Part shown: positions 49,801 through 61,439 of the stretch, in pieces
Layout of the letters: every line of letters begins with the position of its first letter
Position numbering within the stretch: the first letter of the stretch is position 1
DNA from: Nissolia schottii
Taxonomy: Eukaryota; Streptophyta; Magnoliopsida; Fabales; Fabaceae
Assembly: GCA_003254905.1 (NCBI GenBank)
Contig: QANU01028969.1
Coordinates: forward strand, 248,001-312,000
Reading direction: 5' to 3'
DNA length: 64,000 nt
Program-made: the position numbers and the translations under genes
The notes under the pieces: model-generated
The model's database searches: none
What the model was told of the DNA's origin: nothing
What the model saw: the letters and a program-made list of their open reading frames with translations, nothing else

Positions 49801-52800
49801 TTAAAAGTTTTAGAATAGAAGTCAAAGAAAGTGGTCAAGCGCTCTATGCTGGCTTGCTATAGAATGTGACGAGTTCAATGATGTAGTTTCACTTTAGATT
49901 AAGTAGTGCTGCAGTGCCCATGCACTGCATATTTGTTCACTAACTACAGATGCAGTTTTGTTCGGCAATTGACCCTTTTCTTGGTGGTATTTGTGCCTCG
50001 TCTTAGTGGATGACCGCAATCTGCGGGTAGCTGATTTTGCTCAATTTTGGGCAACTGCAAAGGTATATCCTTAATTCTTTCTTTCTCGCAACCTCTGCCA
50101 TGTGTGCTCAAGACGACTCACAATATCTATGTAATACTCTTTCCCGTCTTTCCATTTACCCTCAGAAATAGGCGTTCCTTATGTTAACCTAGCTTTATAA
50201 AAACTATGCATATAGTATTTCTTATCATGATTTTGTATGGATAAGTAGCAAAGTAGAGGGAAAAGAGCTAATTTTACTTTTAGTAGTAATAATTGCAAAT
50301 AACTAAGCTGAACGGTTGAAAATCCTATGTATTTTCTGATGCTTCTGTGTTGTTTGTTTTGTTTTACTTGTGACTTTGTCTACCCATGTTATACATAAGG
50401 TCAAAGATGATGGATATCTAGGTGTTAATGAAAAATTCTTGCTAAAACAAAGGTGCAATAGGCCAATAAATTGTTGGCACATTTTTAATTATGATAGCTA
50501 AATCCATTAACTAGTTTACATTATATTAATGGCGTGTCGATAATTTTTGGTCTGGTGTGCTGAACTTGGGGGCACCAGCTTTATGCCAGAATTTCTTTCT
50601 TTAAATGGGGAGGATGGTGCTACTTCCTGTGTCATTTGCTCAATATGAAATGAGCTGTCTTGTTACTGAAGTTCACGGTTTCATGTTTCTGAATTAAAAG
50701 ATGATGTCATTTGAAGTGCATGCTCAAATGCCTGTGGCACCTGAGCTGTTATTATGATTAAAGTTTTATGCCTAAATTGATATTATGAATTAAAGAGCAG
50801 GTACACGGTATCTGTTGGTTCAATATTTTTCCTTTTCTCATGGGTTTACTTCTTCCTTTCAGAGGTCGGGGTATGAAGTTTACATTTTAGAAGCTACTTA
50901 CAAGGACCCTGTGGTGCGCTCATCTGTTCCTTCTGTTGAGTATCATATTGTTTTTCTTCTAGCCTTCAATCGGCTGATGATTATTATTGTTTCTTACAAT
51001 GGTGAATATAACCTTAATTGGTAGTCTGAAATATTCCATCGAATGATAATAAATGTTGGATGGGTTATTGGTGACAGAGAACTTTTTCAACTTTCCTTAT
51101 TGCCTTTACAGAATTTGAGTTTATTTATTGGATACTGGGTTTTCAGTTTTTGCCTGTTTTGGTGTTGATTGATGGTTGAGCCATCTTATCTGGGCAAATT
51201 TCTTTATTTTGTGGGTTTGGTATTTTTTTTCATTATTCAGGGTTGTGCAGCAAGGAATGTCCATGGATTTACACAGGAAGACATAGAAAAGATGGCTATG
51301 CAGTGGGAAGAAGCTCCTTCCTTGTACTTGCAGCTTGATGCAAAGGTTTGCTGTAAATTTAGTATTATTTGGGTTGAAGTTTTGCCATTATTAGACCATA
51401 CTTAAGTGTTAAGTTTCATTTGTTTAGTAATGGCTTCTTACCTGTGTCTTCATTGTGTTGCTTTTACTGGCTTGACAGTCATTATTTCACGGAGATTATC
51501 TTAAGGAAAGCAGAATCTTAGAGGTAATTGTTACTTTTTCATATGTTTTCTCTTCTGAGCTTTCACAAGTGATTGGAGTGTTACCGACCAACTTTTTTTT
51601 TCACATATTCTTCTTGGAACAAGGGTTGATGATGAAATTTACAAGTAGAAAAGAGAAAAGATACAACTAAGGGAGGATAATATATCCTCCAAACAGTCAA
51701 CTTGAGCGAAAATAAGGCTGAAAAATGCAACAAAGTTGCCAACCTCTCTGTAAATCAGAAACTGCAACCCCCTTGAAGCAGCCTTGATCAGAACATCAAA
51801 CAGAAACAATAAAGTTAATTCTATAGAGATGCTGTTGATGATAGTTTTCTAACTGGCTGGCTGGCTATTGATTTTTTATTTTATTGTTTAAGAATATGGT
51901 TGATATTTTAAAATGAGAAATTCAGTTGTTTTAATATACACATTTGTGGTGGTGGAGTGACTAGTTTATATGCCGTGTATTATTCCAGGTAGACATGGAT
52001 ATGGAAGATGATATTGGAGATGATGAACCTGCAGTGCAAGGAAGAGAAGCTGAGAAAGTTGTTAACCCTCCTGTCAGGGATGACGCAAGTATTGTGTTTT
52101 AGCCCATTACTGTTTTTGTATGGCTTTGTTTTACCTATGCTGTTAATGTCTTTTTTTTTTTTCAGGTGCATTACTGATACCTAACCATAATGTTCTTGGG
52201 TATATTATTTTGGACAAGATTAGGGTGGCATAGGGTTATAACAAATGAGATGCTTTACCTGGCTAAAATAGGAAAATAAGTATTCAAGCTAACATTGGTG
52301 TCTATCCTGATATCTTTTCTTTTCATATCTGTAAATTCTTTTTTCACCTACTTGACTGGGCTCAATAACAACACTGAAAAGTAATTATACTTCAAGGAAT
52401 AATATTCAATTTCTGCTGACAAAAGACATATTACAGATTTCCGTATTGGGAGGATGCTATTTGAAGAAATCAAGGAAATTAAATTCTATTTGTTTGTTTG
52501 GTTGGTTTTCTGTATTTTTTTTTAAATGAATTAAACAATTTTGGCTTTGGCTTTATCTTCTGTAACTACTAAAGCAAACAAGCTTTATTTCATTGGGTGG
52601 AGTTCGACTACATGGCTATATCTTCTTGGGTACATACATGGCTATTTCTTCTATTAAATAGAAAAAATAAATTTGGCTTTGATACTGTGTTATTGTCACT
52701 TTTTGTTCCCTGGATTCAGATGAAAGGTGTAAAAAATGTAACCTCTTGAATGGTAAATACTTTTCCTAATGTCTGTGTGACTATATAGTGGAGGTTTATT

Positions 52801-54566
52801 GCATTTTTAATTGGGATTTCTGGTTTTTCCCTTCATCCATGGTATAGTCACTGTACCCCAGCTTGTGTCGCATTTGGTTTTCATATAATAAGCTTAACCT
52901 TCATCTTTTGGGATAGTCAGGTTTAGGTTAAGACCTTAGCAATGCGTAAAATTATGTCGTTATCAAATATTAAACATATTAAACCCACCCTGCTCGCCAA
53001 TGCCATTTAATGATATTCACTATTCTGTACATTGCAACTTTGATATTGTCAGTATTATAGAAAAGACTTTGATTGTTAACTTTTTGGTGAAATTAAATAT
53101 TACTTGGTACTTACTATGCTATAATATTACATATTTTGATTATAACGTGATGTAAGGTTTCTGGGTTGGTTTTTCTTGTATGTCTAGCACTTTTTTTCAA
53201 TGTGATTTAGCCCTTTGAATATAGGTTCCCTAAAGGGTGGGAAGAGATGGGATGCTGAAGGGGAACATCCAACTGAAGTCAGAGAATTGGGTAAAAGCAA
53301 ATGGTCCGAATATTTTGGTGAAGATGACATTGATCACAATGAAGGTATGAAGGGCAATATTAATGCTCTTTCTGGGTTAATTCATCAATATGGCAAGGAA
53401 CGCAAATCTGTTCATTGGGGTGATCAGGTATGATATGTATTTGATGCCCTTGTCTGAAAGCATATGAGTATTATTTGAACTGTGTTCCAATTTCATACTT
53501 TTGTAGCAAAAAGTGCATTCTCCTCGTTAAATTCTTTTTGGGTTACAAAGGAGGTTTTGGAAAGGGGGAAGGGAAGGGGGATGGTGCAGGGATTGAACCC
53601 ATGACATCAAGTACATGGGAAAAGAGTGTGATCAGTGCCACGTGAGCTTTCAAGCTCATCGGTCTCTCTTTAAAATTCTAATGTTTCTTGGTGGTTTTCT
53701 TTTCGTCCATAATCTTCTCTCATGTCCCTTGGTATTGCTTTGTTTTTTATGTTTTATTTTTTACCCTCGCTTGACGGCTCTGACAAAAGGGGAATTATAG
53801 TCAAGAGTGTAGTTTTATTATTATTCATTAGGTTTGGTGTATTTTGAAACACAGCTACAACAAAAAAGTGGTACAACCTGCTTTTGTGGCCCTTTCGTTA
53901 TGCATATTTCCTTAATCTTGCACCCCTGCCCGCTTTCTTTGTAATTATCATTTCAGGTTGGCAGTACAGGGTTTTCAATTGGTGCTGCAAGGAAGGTAAA
54001 TGGTTTGTCTTTAGTGATTGGACCCGGTGCTGGATACAACATGGTTAGTTTTTGACTTCATGTTTCTTAATTTCAGGAATAGCATCTTATTATTTAGTTC
54101 TTTTCTCGTTGGTGTTTTCTGATAATAATAATGTCTGAGCAAGATATATAGTTTCAAGGTTTTGTACTTCTTTTGTTTTCCATTTTTTGTTTTTCTTTTT
54201 CCGTACATTTCTTTTGCATTCGTTCTATTTGCTGAATTTTTTTTTACCAAGTTTACTGTTTAATACTATGATGAAACATCTAATTTATTTTTCATGGGGA
54301 AATTATCCTCTCTCTGTGTGTACTCTTTTCTCTTGTTAAGAATTTTCATTTTCTATATAAAAGAAAACTTAAACATTGCCGTGTTTTGTGTTTATGTACA
54401 GAAGTCAAATCCATTACCTAAAGAACATAGTCCACCCCCTTATAGTGTGGAGCCAAAGAAGCACACCATATTTCAGGAACAAATCCGTGCTGAACGTGAA
54501 TCTTTCAAAGCTGTTTTTGACAGGAGACGGCAACGGATTGGTGGACTTGATGCGGAGGAGGACTGA
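46864..54566 (+). CDS. YLPM1/ZAP3-like nuclear P-loop protein
   Basis: Thirteen exons: 46864-47727, 47827-47983, 48414-48526, 48664-48765, 49441-49510, 50007-50062, 50863-50913, 51241-51345, 51479-51523, 51989-52088, 53225-53427, 53957-54043, 54402-54566. They give 705 residues with phase consistent throughout. Residues 1-290 are Pro/His-rich (MERPWRPAPNPRPTQAHVCP). A kinase-like P-loop domain follows: GLPGSGKS (Walker A) at 338-345, SMDDYF at 367-372, VMEYCYEPEME, and DDR at 437-439 before FAQFWATAKRSGYEV. It ends with an acidic linker and a basic tail. Domain order and sequence match animal YLPM1, a nuclear protein linked to PP1 and RNA/telomerase regulation; its role in plants is inference. 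The start at 46864 was preferred over an in-frame ATG at 46726, whose leader is low complexity. Confidence 0.9.
53520..53625 (+). repeat. Possible short retroelement piece in a YLPM1-like intron
   Basis: A purine-rich block then 'gcagggattgaacccatgac' resembles the box-B-like 'GGATTGAACCC' wording found in tRNA-related dispersed repeats. It lies in intron 11. No ends were defined. Confidence 0.25.
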
Positions 54567-54995
54567 TTCAAATTTTGTGCTTACTATATGCGATTCATAT
54601 AGCCAGGTTGAATTTATACCTTATTGTATTGGACTAGTCTATGTGTAAAAGAAGAAAGTTGAATTGTTTTGGTTGACTGCTGGAAAAAGAACTGATGTTC
54701 CCAGCGTCAGTTTTTGTAAACTGATGTTGTAAACTTTTATCATATTGATGATATGAAATTTGAATATGATATATATACTCCTGATAGGTTTATTGGCATT
54801 AACTGATGGTTTTTTTATTTCTTATGTACACCCCCGTTACTCTATTTTCTTCTCCCTTGATCTCAATTACGTTCAAGGGGAAAAGGAAAGAAAAAAAGAT
54901 TTAATAAAATGAAAAAGAAAGACACCACATAAGCACGGGAACTTGGGTGTGATACTAGGCTTAGCATGGCTTGTTTACTATACATTTAAGCAGAC

Positions 54996-55806
54996 CTACA
55001 AAGCGAGTGAGACTTCCTGCAAATGACATTTCAAAGCTAGCCTCTTGCGGTTTTTCTCCCAATTGGGGTCACATCTCCAGCAGCTGTCGATTGGGTTCGT
55101 GGCCGTGCATGGGCCACTGTTTTGGGCTAAACCCCTCCTACTGTTGTTGGGACCTTCCGTAGCCCTGTGACACGACAATACATTAGGATGTGCTAAACAA
55201 ACGTCAAGTTTTGAGCATAAGTACTGTTATTTGGCGATAGCTTTCTGGGTGTGTCGGGGATTCACAATGGTGATTCATGTACAAAAGAACGGAGAATTCA
55301 AGTGCATGATTGAGGAGCCGAGTGAGAGCATTGGTAAAGAATAATGCTTTCACTCGATTATTCGGTGCTTTCACTCGATTATTCGGTCATGTGCCTGGAC
55401 TTGTGCAAACAACAATGCTCAACTTGAATTGACGCTCGCTCAAAGTACAAAACAATAACCCGAGTGTCGTTTAATATCGGTGGTTTGATTCCCAAATTGG
55501 GTTGAATCTTATTTCAATGAAAGTCATTGACATCTAAAAAAAAAAAAGCGTGACCTTCGACCTATCATTAACCATTCTAATGTTATTTATAGTAGTGTAC
55601 TTTATTTACTAGACATTCCTGCAACAAATGTGAGAAGAAAAAAAAAAAACGTACTTGAAAGCCTGGCGAGCTGCTTGTTTGGCATCCAGAGACCGCTTCT
55701 GCCACACTTGGTCGAATTGTGCTATATCAGCCTTTACGGTTGGGAACACAACAGAAAACACACAAAAGAGGAGCAATCTAAGCTTTTTAACTTCCATTTC
55801 ATCCAA
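54996..55806 (-). pseudogene. Truncated pectate lyase copy
   Basis: Exon 1 (55655-55806) keeps the start and signal peptide ([20 protein letters not shown]) and the Pec_lyase_N part, with an in-frame 48-bp deletion just before the donor; the GTACGT donor itself survives. Exon 2 begins at 55164 after an intact 'tcacag' acceptor. After NRKRLA the frame runs through the deletion junction into the exon 4 region out of frame and stops at 54996. Spliced, it would encode about 106 residues. All pectate-binding and catalytic motifs are lost, so it cannot be an active lyase. Whether it is transcribed is unknown. Confidence 0.85.
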
Positions 55807-56279
55807 TGTTTTATGTTTTTTTTTTCCCTTTCCTCCTCAAACAAGTCCTTCGTGCATTGATTATATAGCTTTCAAGTCTTAAGATCTTCCCCATGATTTT
55901 ATGCATTACTATATAAGATCTTATTGAGGGATATATATATGTGTGTGTGTGTGTATATATAGATGCTGTTGTGCTACCAACCATAATAACAGAAGTGAGT
56001 GCGTCGATTTCGCTTCATATGATGTTTGTGTGTGAGATTGTAGTAAGCCCTTTTAGATACCACAGATATAAAGAAAGATTAAAGCCTTTAAACGTGGGGA
56101 AGATTGTATACATCAGCAATTAATTAGTTTAATTAAAGGGGGAAAAATCCAAAAATGAAGCGTTTGGAAGAAAGAGCGGAGAGCCTTTCCCTTGAATGGC
56201 TTCTTTTTAGTCGTTTGTTTTGTTTATCCACCAACTTTGAAATGTTTTTTGAGCGCTATATTTACATGAGTAATACTTC

Positions 56280-56830
56280 ATGTATATAAAAAAATATTCA
56301 CTAATTGTCCATTAAATATTACATAAGCGGGAATAAACATTTCATATACAGATACACAAACATTACAAAATCAATGAATGAACATTTTTATGTACGGAAA
56401 CGAGATAAAACAGGATCTGCGACACATGAATTGTTGAAAAGTAATTGCTGCACACACTATCCTGTCTCACTTACACTCTAAAACTCATGCACTGACGTTC
56501 TTTCATAAATAAAAGTTACAAAACAAATGAACAAACATTATGAAACACAAAAAATAATAAAATAAAATCTCACACAAATTAAATAGCTCTCTCTCCTGTT
56601 CCCTTACTCACTTTCTCAAAAGCAAACACTACACCACAAATAAACAAACATTATAGCACTCTAAAATAAACGTTACAAACTCATAAACATTACATTACAT
56701 ATGAACAAACATTACACCATACAAAAAAGAATAAATAAACAAACATTACACCACAAAGAAACGAATAAATAAATAAACATTACAAAACTCATAAAAAAAC
56801 ATTACACCACGCAAAAACATTGCAAAATTT
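56280..56830. repeat. AAACATTACA array upstream of the truncated lyase copy
   Basis: About a dozen copies of (A/C)AAACATTACA or close variants, spaced about 20-50 bp, often as ATAAACAAACATTACACCACAAA. The array lies 5' of the minus-strand copy A. It has a counterpart in unit B (59945-60415). 56830-57120 is purine-rich with no gene; long minus-strand open frames there are low-complexity Phe/Ser runs. Confidence 0.8.
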
Positions 56831-57328
56831 ATAGAACAATATAGATTAGAGAAGAATGTCTTCCTTTATACTCTACATAATGTCTTAAAAAGAAAAAAAA
56901 AAGACAAACCCCAAAAATCGGCGAAAAAGAATAAAGAAACAAGAAATGTATAAAAGGAACAAGAAAAGAAAAAACAAAGATGAAGAAAACAACAAAATGA
57001 AAAAAATAGTAATTGAACAAAAATGAAAGGAGAGTGTGTGGTTGGAATAAAAAAGAAAGAAAGAAGGAGAAGAGCGTGAGTGAAAGAGAACGAGTGGATG
57101 AGAGAGAAAATCAATATTTAATGTTAGTGGATACTTTTTTTTTTTTTTCTGTACAGAACATTTTTCAATTTACATATCATGACTAAAGGACCTAACATAT
57201 TAACATGGCTAAGTAGATATGGCACAACTTTAGCACATAACTAGATTCAAACCAGCGCTATATACCAGCAAAGAAGGTCAATGCATACTACCTTAATAAT
57301 AATAGTAGTAGTAGTAATGATACTTGGC

Positions 57329-59423
57329 TCAGCATGGCTTGTTTACTATACATTTAAGCGGACCGGCAAAGCGAGTTAGACTTGCTGCAAATGACCCAGG
57401 CTTTGCAGTGATGCTGCTTCCTGACTTGGGAAAATTTGTAACCTTTTTCCCAGACTGAGTAAAGAAGGCTCCATTCAGCAGTAGGTCGCCCTCTGATCTC
57501 CAATTCCAATCTTTCCACACACTTTGAGGAGAACCATCCCTTTTAGTCACCTAAACATCATGAAGCACAATAATGTTTTACTCAGAATCTATATCACTTA
57601 ATAGGATTTTATTGTTTTGACAATTTGTAAAATGCTTTTGGTACCTCTTTTGCAGCTGGGTTTGGAGGAGCAACAAATCTGTTGCCCTGGCTGATGATTG
57701 TGGGATGTTGGCTACCACCAATGGCATACATAAGCCAGTGAGTATAGTCATTGTTGACAATGTGAAAAAAACCCCATCTGCACCTTGGCATCCTCTGCAC
57801 CAATCCTTTCCCAAAATGGTTGAAAGCCACAGTCACTTGCATCACTTGATCTCCTGAGAAGGAATCACTCGCACCAAGTAAAATAACCTGCAGAACAAAA
57901 GATATCAATATGTATATGCATCTAAACAAAAGAGAAATATTACTCAGCCAGAAATTTTTTGCCAGAATCCTTAAGAAACGAGTGACAGGGTCCACTAGTT
58001 CATCATCGTTCTGCTAACTCAATTCTGGTAAGAATTTCCAGCTCTGCCACAAATTTCGTTAGGAGGTGATGTTTAGTTACATCATTATGGTGAGTCATAT
58101 GGCAGTTGGAGATGGTAATGGCTGTTGATCCAGCAACGGCATCAATAAGACCATCATCACAGTTGGACAAAGAAACATGGTCTATCCAAACATTAGTAGC
58201 ACCAAACAATGAAATCCCATCACCATCACTTTGTGTGCGACTTCCAAAGTGATCAATTGAGTCCCTAATGAGTCCACCGCCACCTTTTTTAATATCATGG
58301 ATGTGTAGCCCATGAATTATAATGTTCTTCACAAATTGCAAAGTGATTTGAGCACCATTAGCTATATGAACATTTGCACCACGTGCATCTATGGTCTTGT
58401 GACTGGTCATTAGAAGCTCTCCGCTAAGCTTGATGGTCATGTCATGCTCGAATATGATCCATAGCGGCTCCTTCTGGATGGCAGCATGGCGCAGCGTCCC
58501 TGGTTTCGGGTTGACGAGGTCCTGGTCTGTTGATTCAGTGACCACATAGATTTTCCCGTCTTTGCCTCCGGTTGTGCCGTGGCCAAAACCGATGGCGCAG
58601 TTTGCTAGCCTCTTGCGGTTTTTCTCCCAATTGGGGTCACATCTCCAGCAGCTGTCGATTGGGTTCGTGGCCGTGCATGGGCCATTGTTTTGGGCTAAAC
58701 CCCTCCTACTGTTGTTGGGACCTTCCGTAGCCCTGTGACACGACAATACATTAGGATGTGCTAAACAAACGTCAAGTTTTGAGCATAAGTACTGTTATTT
58801 GGCGATAGCTTTCTGGGTGTGTCGGGGATTCACAATGGTGATTCATGTACAAAAGAACGGAGAATTCAAGTGCATGATTGAGGAGCCGAGTGAGACCATT
58901 GGTAAAGAATAATGCTTTCACTCGATTATTCGGTGCTTTCACTCGATTATTCGGTTATGTGCCTGGACTTGTGCAAACAACAATGCTCAACTTGAATTGA
59001 CGCTCGCTCAAAGTACAAAACAATAACCCGAGTGTCGTTTAATATCGGTGGTTTGATTCCCAAATTGGGTTGAATCTTATTTCAATGAAAGTCATTGACA
59101 TCTAAAAAAAAAAAAGAGCCTGACCTTGGACCTATCATTAACAATTCTAATGTTATTTATAGTAGTGTACTTTATTTACTAGACATTCCTGCAACAAATG
59201 TGAGAAGAAAAAAAAAGACGTACTTGTTGACATGCTGGTTGAAATCAACAGTAACTTCTTCAGGGTTTGGCTTGAAAGCCTGGCGAGCTGCTTGTTTGGC
59301 ATCCAGAGACCGCTTCTGCCACACTTGGTCGAATTGTGCTATATCAGCCTTTACGGTTGGGAACACAATAGAAAACACACAAAAGAGGAGCAATCTAAGC
59401 TTTTTAACTTCCATTTCATCCAA
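57329..59423 (-). CDS. Pectate lyase, secreted (polysaccharide lyase family 1)
   Basis: Four exons on the minus strand, 59224-59423, 58081-58732, 57645-57887 and 57329-57550, total 438 residues, normal for plant pectate lyases. It cleaves de-esterified pectin in the cell wall by beta-elimination. Residues 1-26 are a signal peptide ending FPTVKA. The Pec_lyase_N region follows ([20 protein letters not shown]). The parallel beta-helix core carries SDGDG at 235-239, [20 protein letters not shown] at 249-268 (calcium-binding and catalytic region), [13 protein letters not shown] at 281-293, and [11 protein letters not shown] at 316-326 with the conserved arginine. A TATA-like GCTATATAAT (reverse strand) lies near 59477-59485, about 55 bp upstream. 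The upstream region is broken by an N gap. Confidence 0.93.
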
Positions 59424-59509
59424 TGTTTTATGTTTTTTTTTTCCCTTTCCTCCTCAAACAAGTCCTTCGTGCATTGATTATATAGCTTTCAAGTCTTAAG
59501 ATCTTCCCC

Positions 59510-59562
59510 NNNNNNNNNNNNNNNNNNNNNNNNNNNNNNNNNNNNNNNNNNNNNNNNNNNNN
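59510..59562. other. Assembly gap (53 Ns)
   Basis: Ns interrupt the upstream region of the intact pectate lyase at a place where unit A has a TA/GT microsatellite (55931-55962). The sequence resumes with a TA repeat. The gap length is probably arbitrary. Confidence 0.95.
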
Positions 59563-59944
59563 TATATATATATATATATATAGATGCTGTTGTGCTACCA
59601 ACCATACTAACAGAAGCGAGTGCGTCGATTTCGCTTCATATGATATTTGTGTGTGAGATTGTAGTAAGCCCTTTTAGATACCACAGGAATAAAGAAAGAT
59701 TAAAGCCTTTAAAAGTGGGGAAGATTGTATACATCAGCAATTAATTAGTTTAATTAAAGGGGAAAAAAAATCCAAAAATGAAGCGTTTGGAAGAAAGAGT
59801 GGAGAGCCTTTCCCTTGAATGGCTCCTTTTTAGTCATTTGTTTTGTTTATCCACCAACTTTGAAATGTTTTATGAGCGCAATATTTACATGAGTAAGAGT
59901 ACGTGTATATAAAATAATATTCACTAATTGTCCATTAAATATTA

Positions 59945-60415
59945 CATATGTGTGAATAAACATTTCATATACAGATGAATAAATAATACAAAATTAATGA
60001 ATAAACATTTTTAAGTACGGAAGCGAGATAAAACAAGACTTGCGACACATTAAATATCGAAAAGTAATTGCTGCACACACTATTCTGTCTCACTTACACT
60101 CTAAAACTCATGCATTCACGTTCTCATGTAAACAAATGTTACAAAACAAATGAACAAACATTATAAAACATAAAAAATAAAATAAAATGAAATCTCATAC
60201 AAATTAAATAGCGAATGCACTCTCTCTCCTGTCCCTTTACTCACTCTTTCATAAACAAACATTACACCACAAATAAACAAACATTATAACACTCTAAAAT
60301 AAACATTACAAACTCATAAACAAATATTACGCCACAAAGAAACAAATAAATGAATAAACATTACAAAACTCATAAACATTACACCACGCAAAAACATTAC
60401 GAAATTTATAGAACA
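59945..60415. repeat. AAACATTACA array upstream of the intact pectate lyase
   Basis: About eleven copies of the same motif as in unit A, with several indels relative to it, so the array changes copy number faster than its flanks. Confidence 0.8.
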
Positions 60416-60952
60416 ATATAGATCAGAGAAGAATATTTTCGTTTATGCTCTTCATAATGTCTTAAGAAGAAAAAAAAAACGAAGACGAACCTCAAAAAAT
60501 GGCAAAAATGAATAAAGAAACAAGAAATGTAAAAAAAGGAACAAGAAAAGAAAAAGTAAAGAAGAAGAAAACAACAAAATGAAAAAAAAAATAGTAATTG
60601 AATAAAATTGAAAAGAGAGTGTGTGGTTGGAATAAAAAAAGAAAGAAAGAATGAGAAAATCGTGAGTGAAGGAGAACGAGTGGATGGGAGAGAAAATTAA
60701 TATTTAATGTTAGTGAATACTTTTTTTGTGTACACAATATTTTTCAATTTACATATCATGGTTAAAGACACAATAACATATTAACATGGCTAACTAGATA
60801 TGGCACAACTTTAGCACTTAACTAGATTCAAACAAGCGCTATATACAAGCAAAGAAGGTTAATGCATACTACCTTAATAATAATATAATAATAGTAGTAG
60901 TAATGATGGTGGTGTAAAGTCTAATAAGCAAGTGTGATAATATTATAAAATA

Positions 60953-61305
60953 TGGTTAAATATGTTTTTAGTTTAAAAATTATAAATTTTGTGTTTTACC
61001 CTTAAAAAATATTTTGTTAGAAAATAATGTCAGACAAAATTTTTTTGGTATGATTTAGTCCATATTGTCAAGTTGGGTTGTTAATTATTGAATTTGATCA
61101 TCTGACAGACAGCGTGTTCACACAAAAATTGAAACGTAGCATTACACGTGATTTGTCACCTGACCAAGTCAACTGTCATGTCAACAGTTAGCCGCCAAAC
61201 TTGATGACTAAATCTTACCAAAAAATTTGTCAAGGAACAAAATATTTTTTTAAGGATAAAACACAAAATTTATAATTTTTTAGAGACTAAACATTTTTAA
61301 CACCC
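60953..61305. mobile_element. MULE-type MITE, 353 bp, perfect 9-bp TSD
   Basis: Palindromic: 'ggttaaatatgtttttagtt' at the left mirrors 'gagactaaacatttttaaca' at the right. The inner arms include 'ttaattattgaatttgatca' and 'tgtcatgtcaacagttagcc' parts. The direct repeat TATAAAATA lies at 60944-60952 and 61306-61314. It belongs to the same broad family as the elements at 14855 and 22603. Confidence 0.88.
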
Positions 61306-61439
61306 TATAAAATACAAGCATGAGTCTCATTATTTTCTTATATAACAAAGAATATCAACACAAAAATACATTAATGCGCGAGACGTGGTGGTGATCGATT
61401 ACGTGTAGCAATAACGAGTTTGGGGGGCTAATAACAGAT

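Larger units (their letters stand above)
54951..57318. repeat. Tandem duplication unit A (2.37 kb, internally deleted)
   Basis: Sequence from 'gatactaggcttagcatggc' onward matches unit B at 57319 onward in the same order with only a few percent visible differences. It runs directly into unit B at 'gtagtagtaatgat|acttggc'. Relative to B it lacks 1218 bp (B 57396-58613), replaced by 8 bp 'atttcaaa' at 55028-55035, and 48 bp of exon 1. Confidence 0.9.
57319..60907. repeat. Tandem duplication unit B (3.59 kb)
   Basis: The full-length unit. It starts 'gatacttggctcagcatggc' and ends 'agtagtaatgat' near 60907. The shared 'aatgat' at the left end, at the A/B junction and at the right end is a microhomology that could have seeded the duplication. 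It includes a complete lyase gene and its upstream array, and a run of Ns. Confidence 0.88.

Noticed and set aside
56829-57114. Phe/Ser-rich minus-strand frames (also 60492-60737)
   Set aside because: Low-complexity translations of a purine-rich tract present in both duplication units; no domain.
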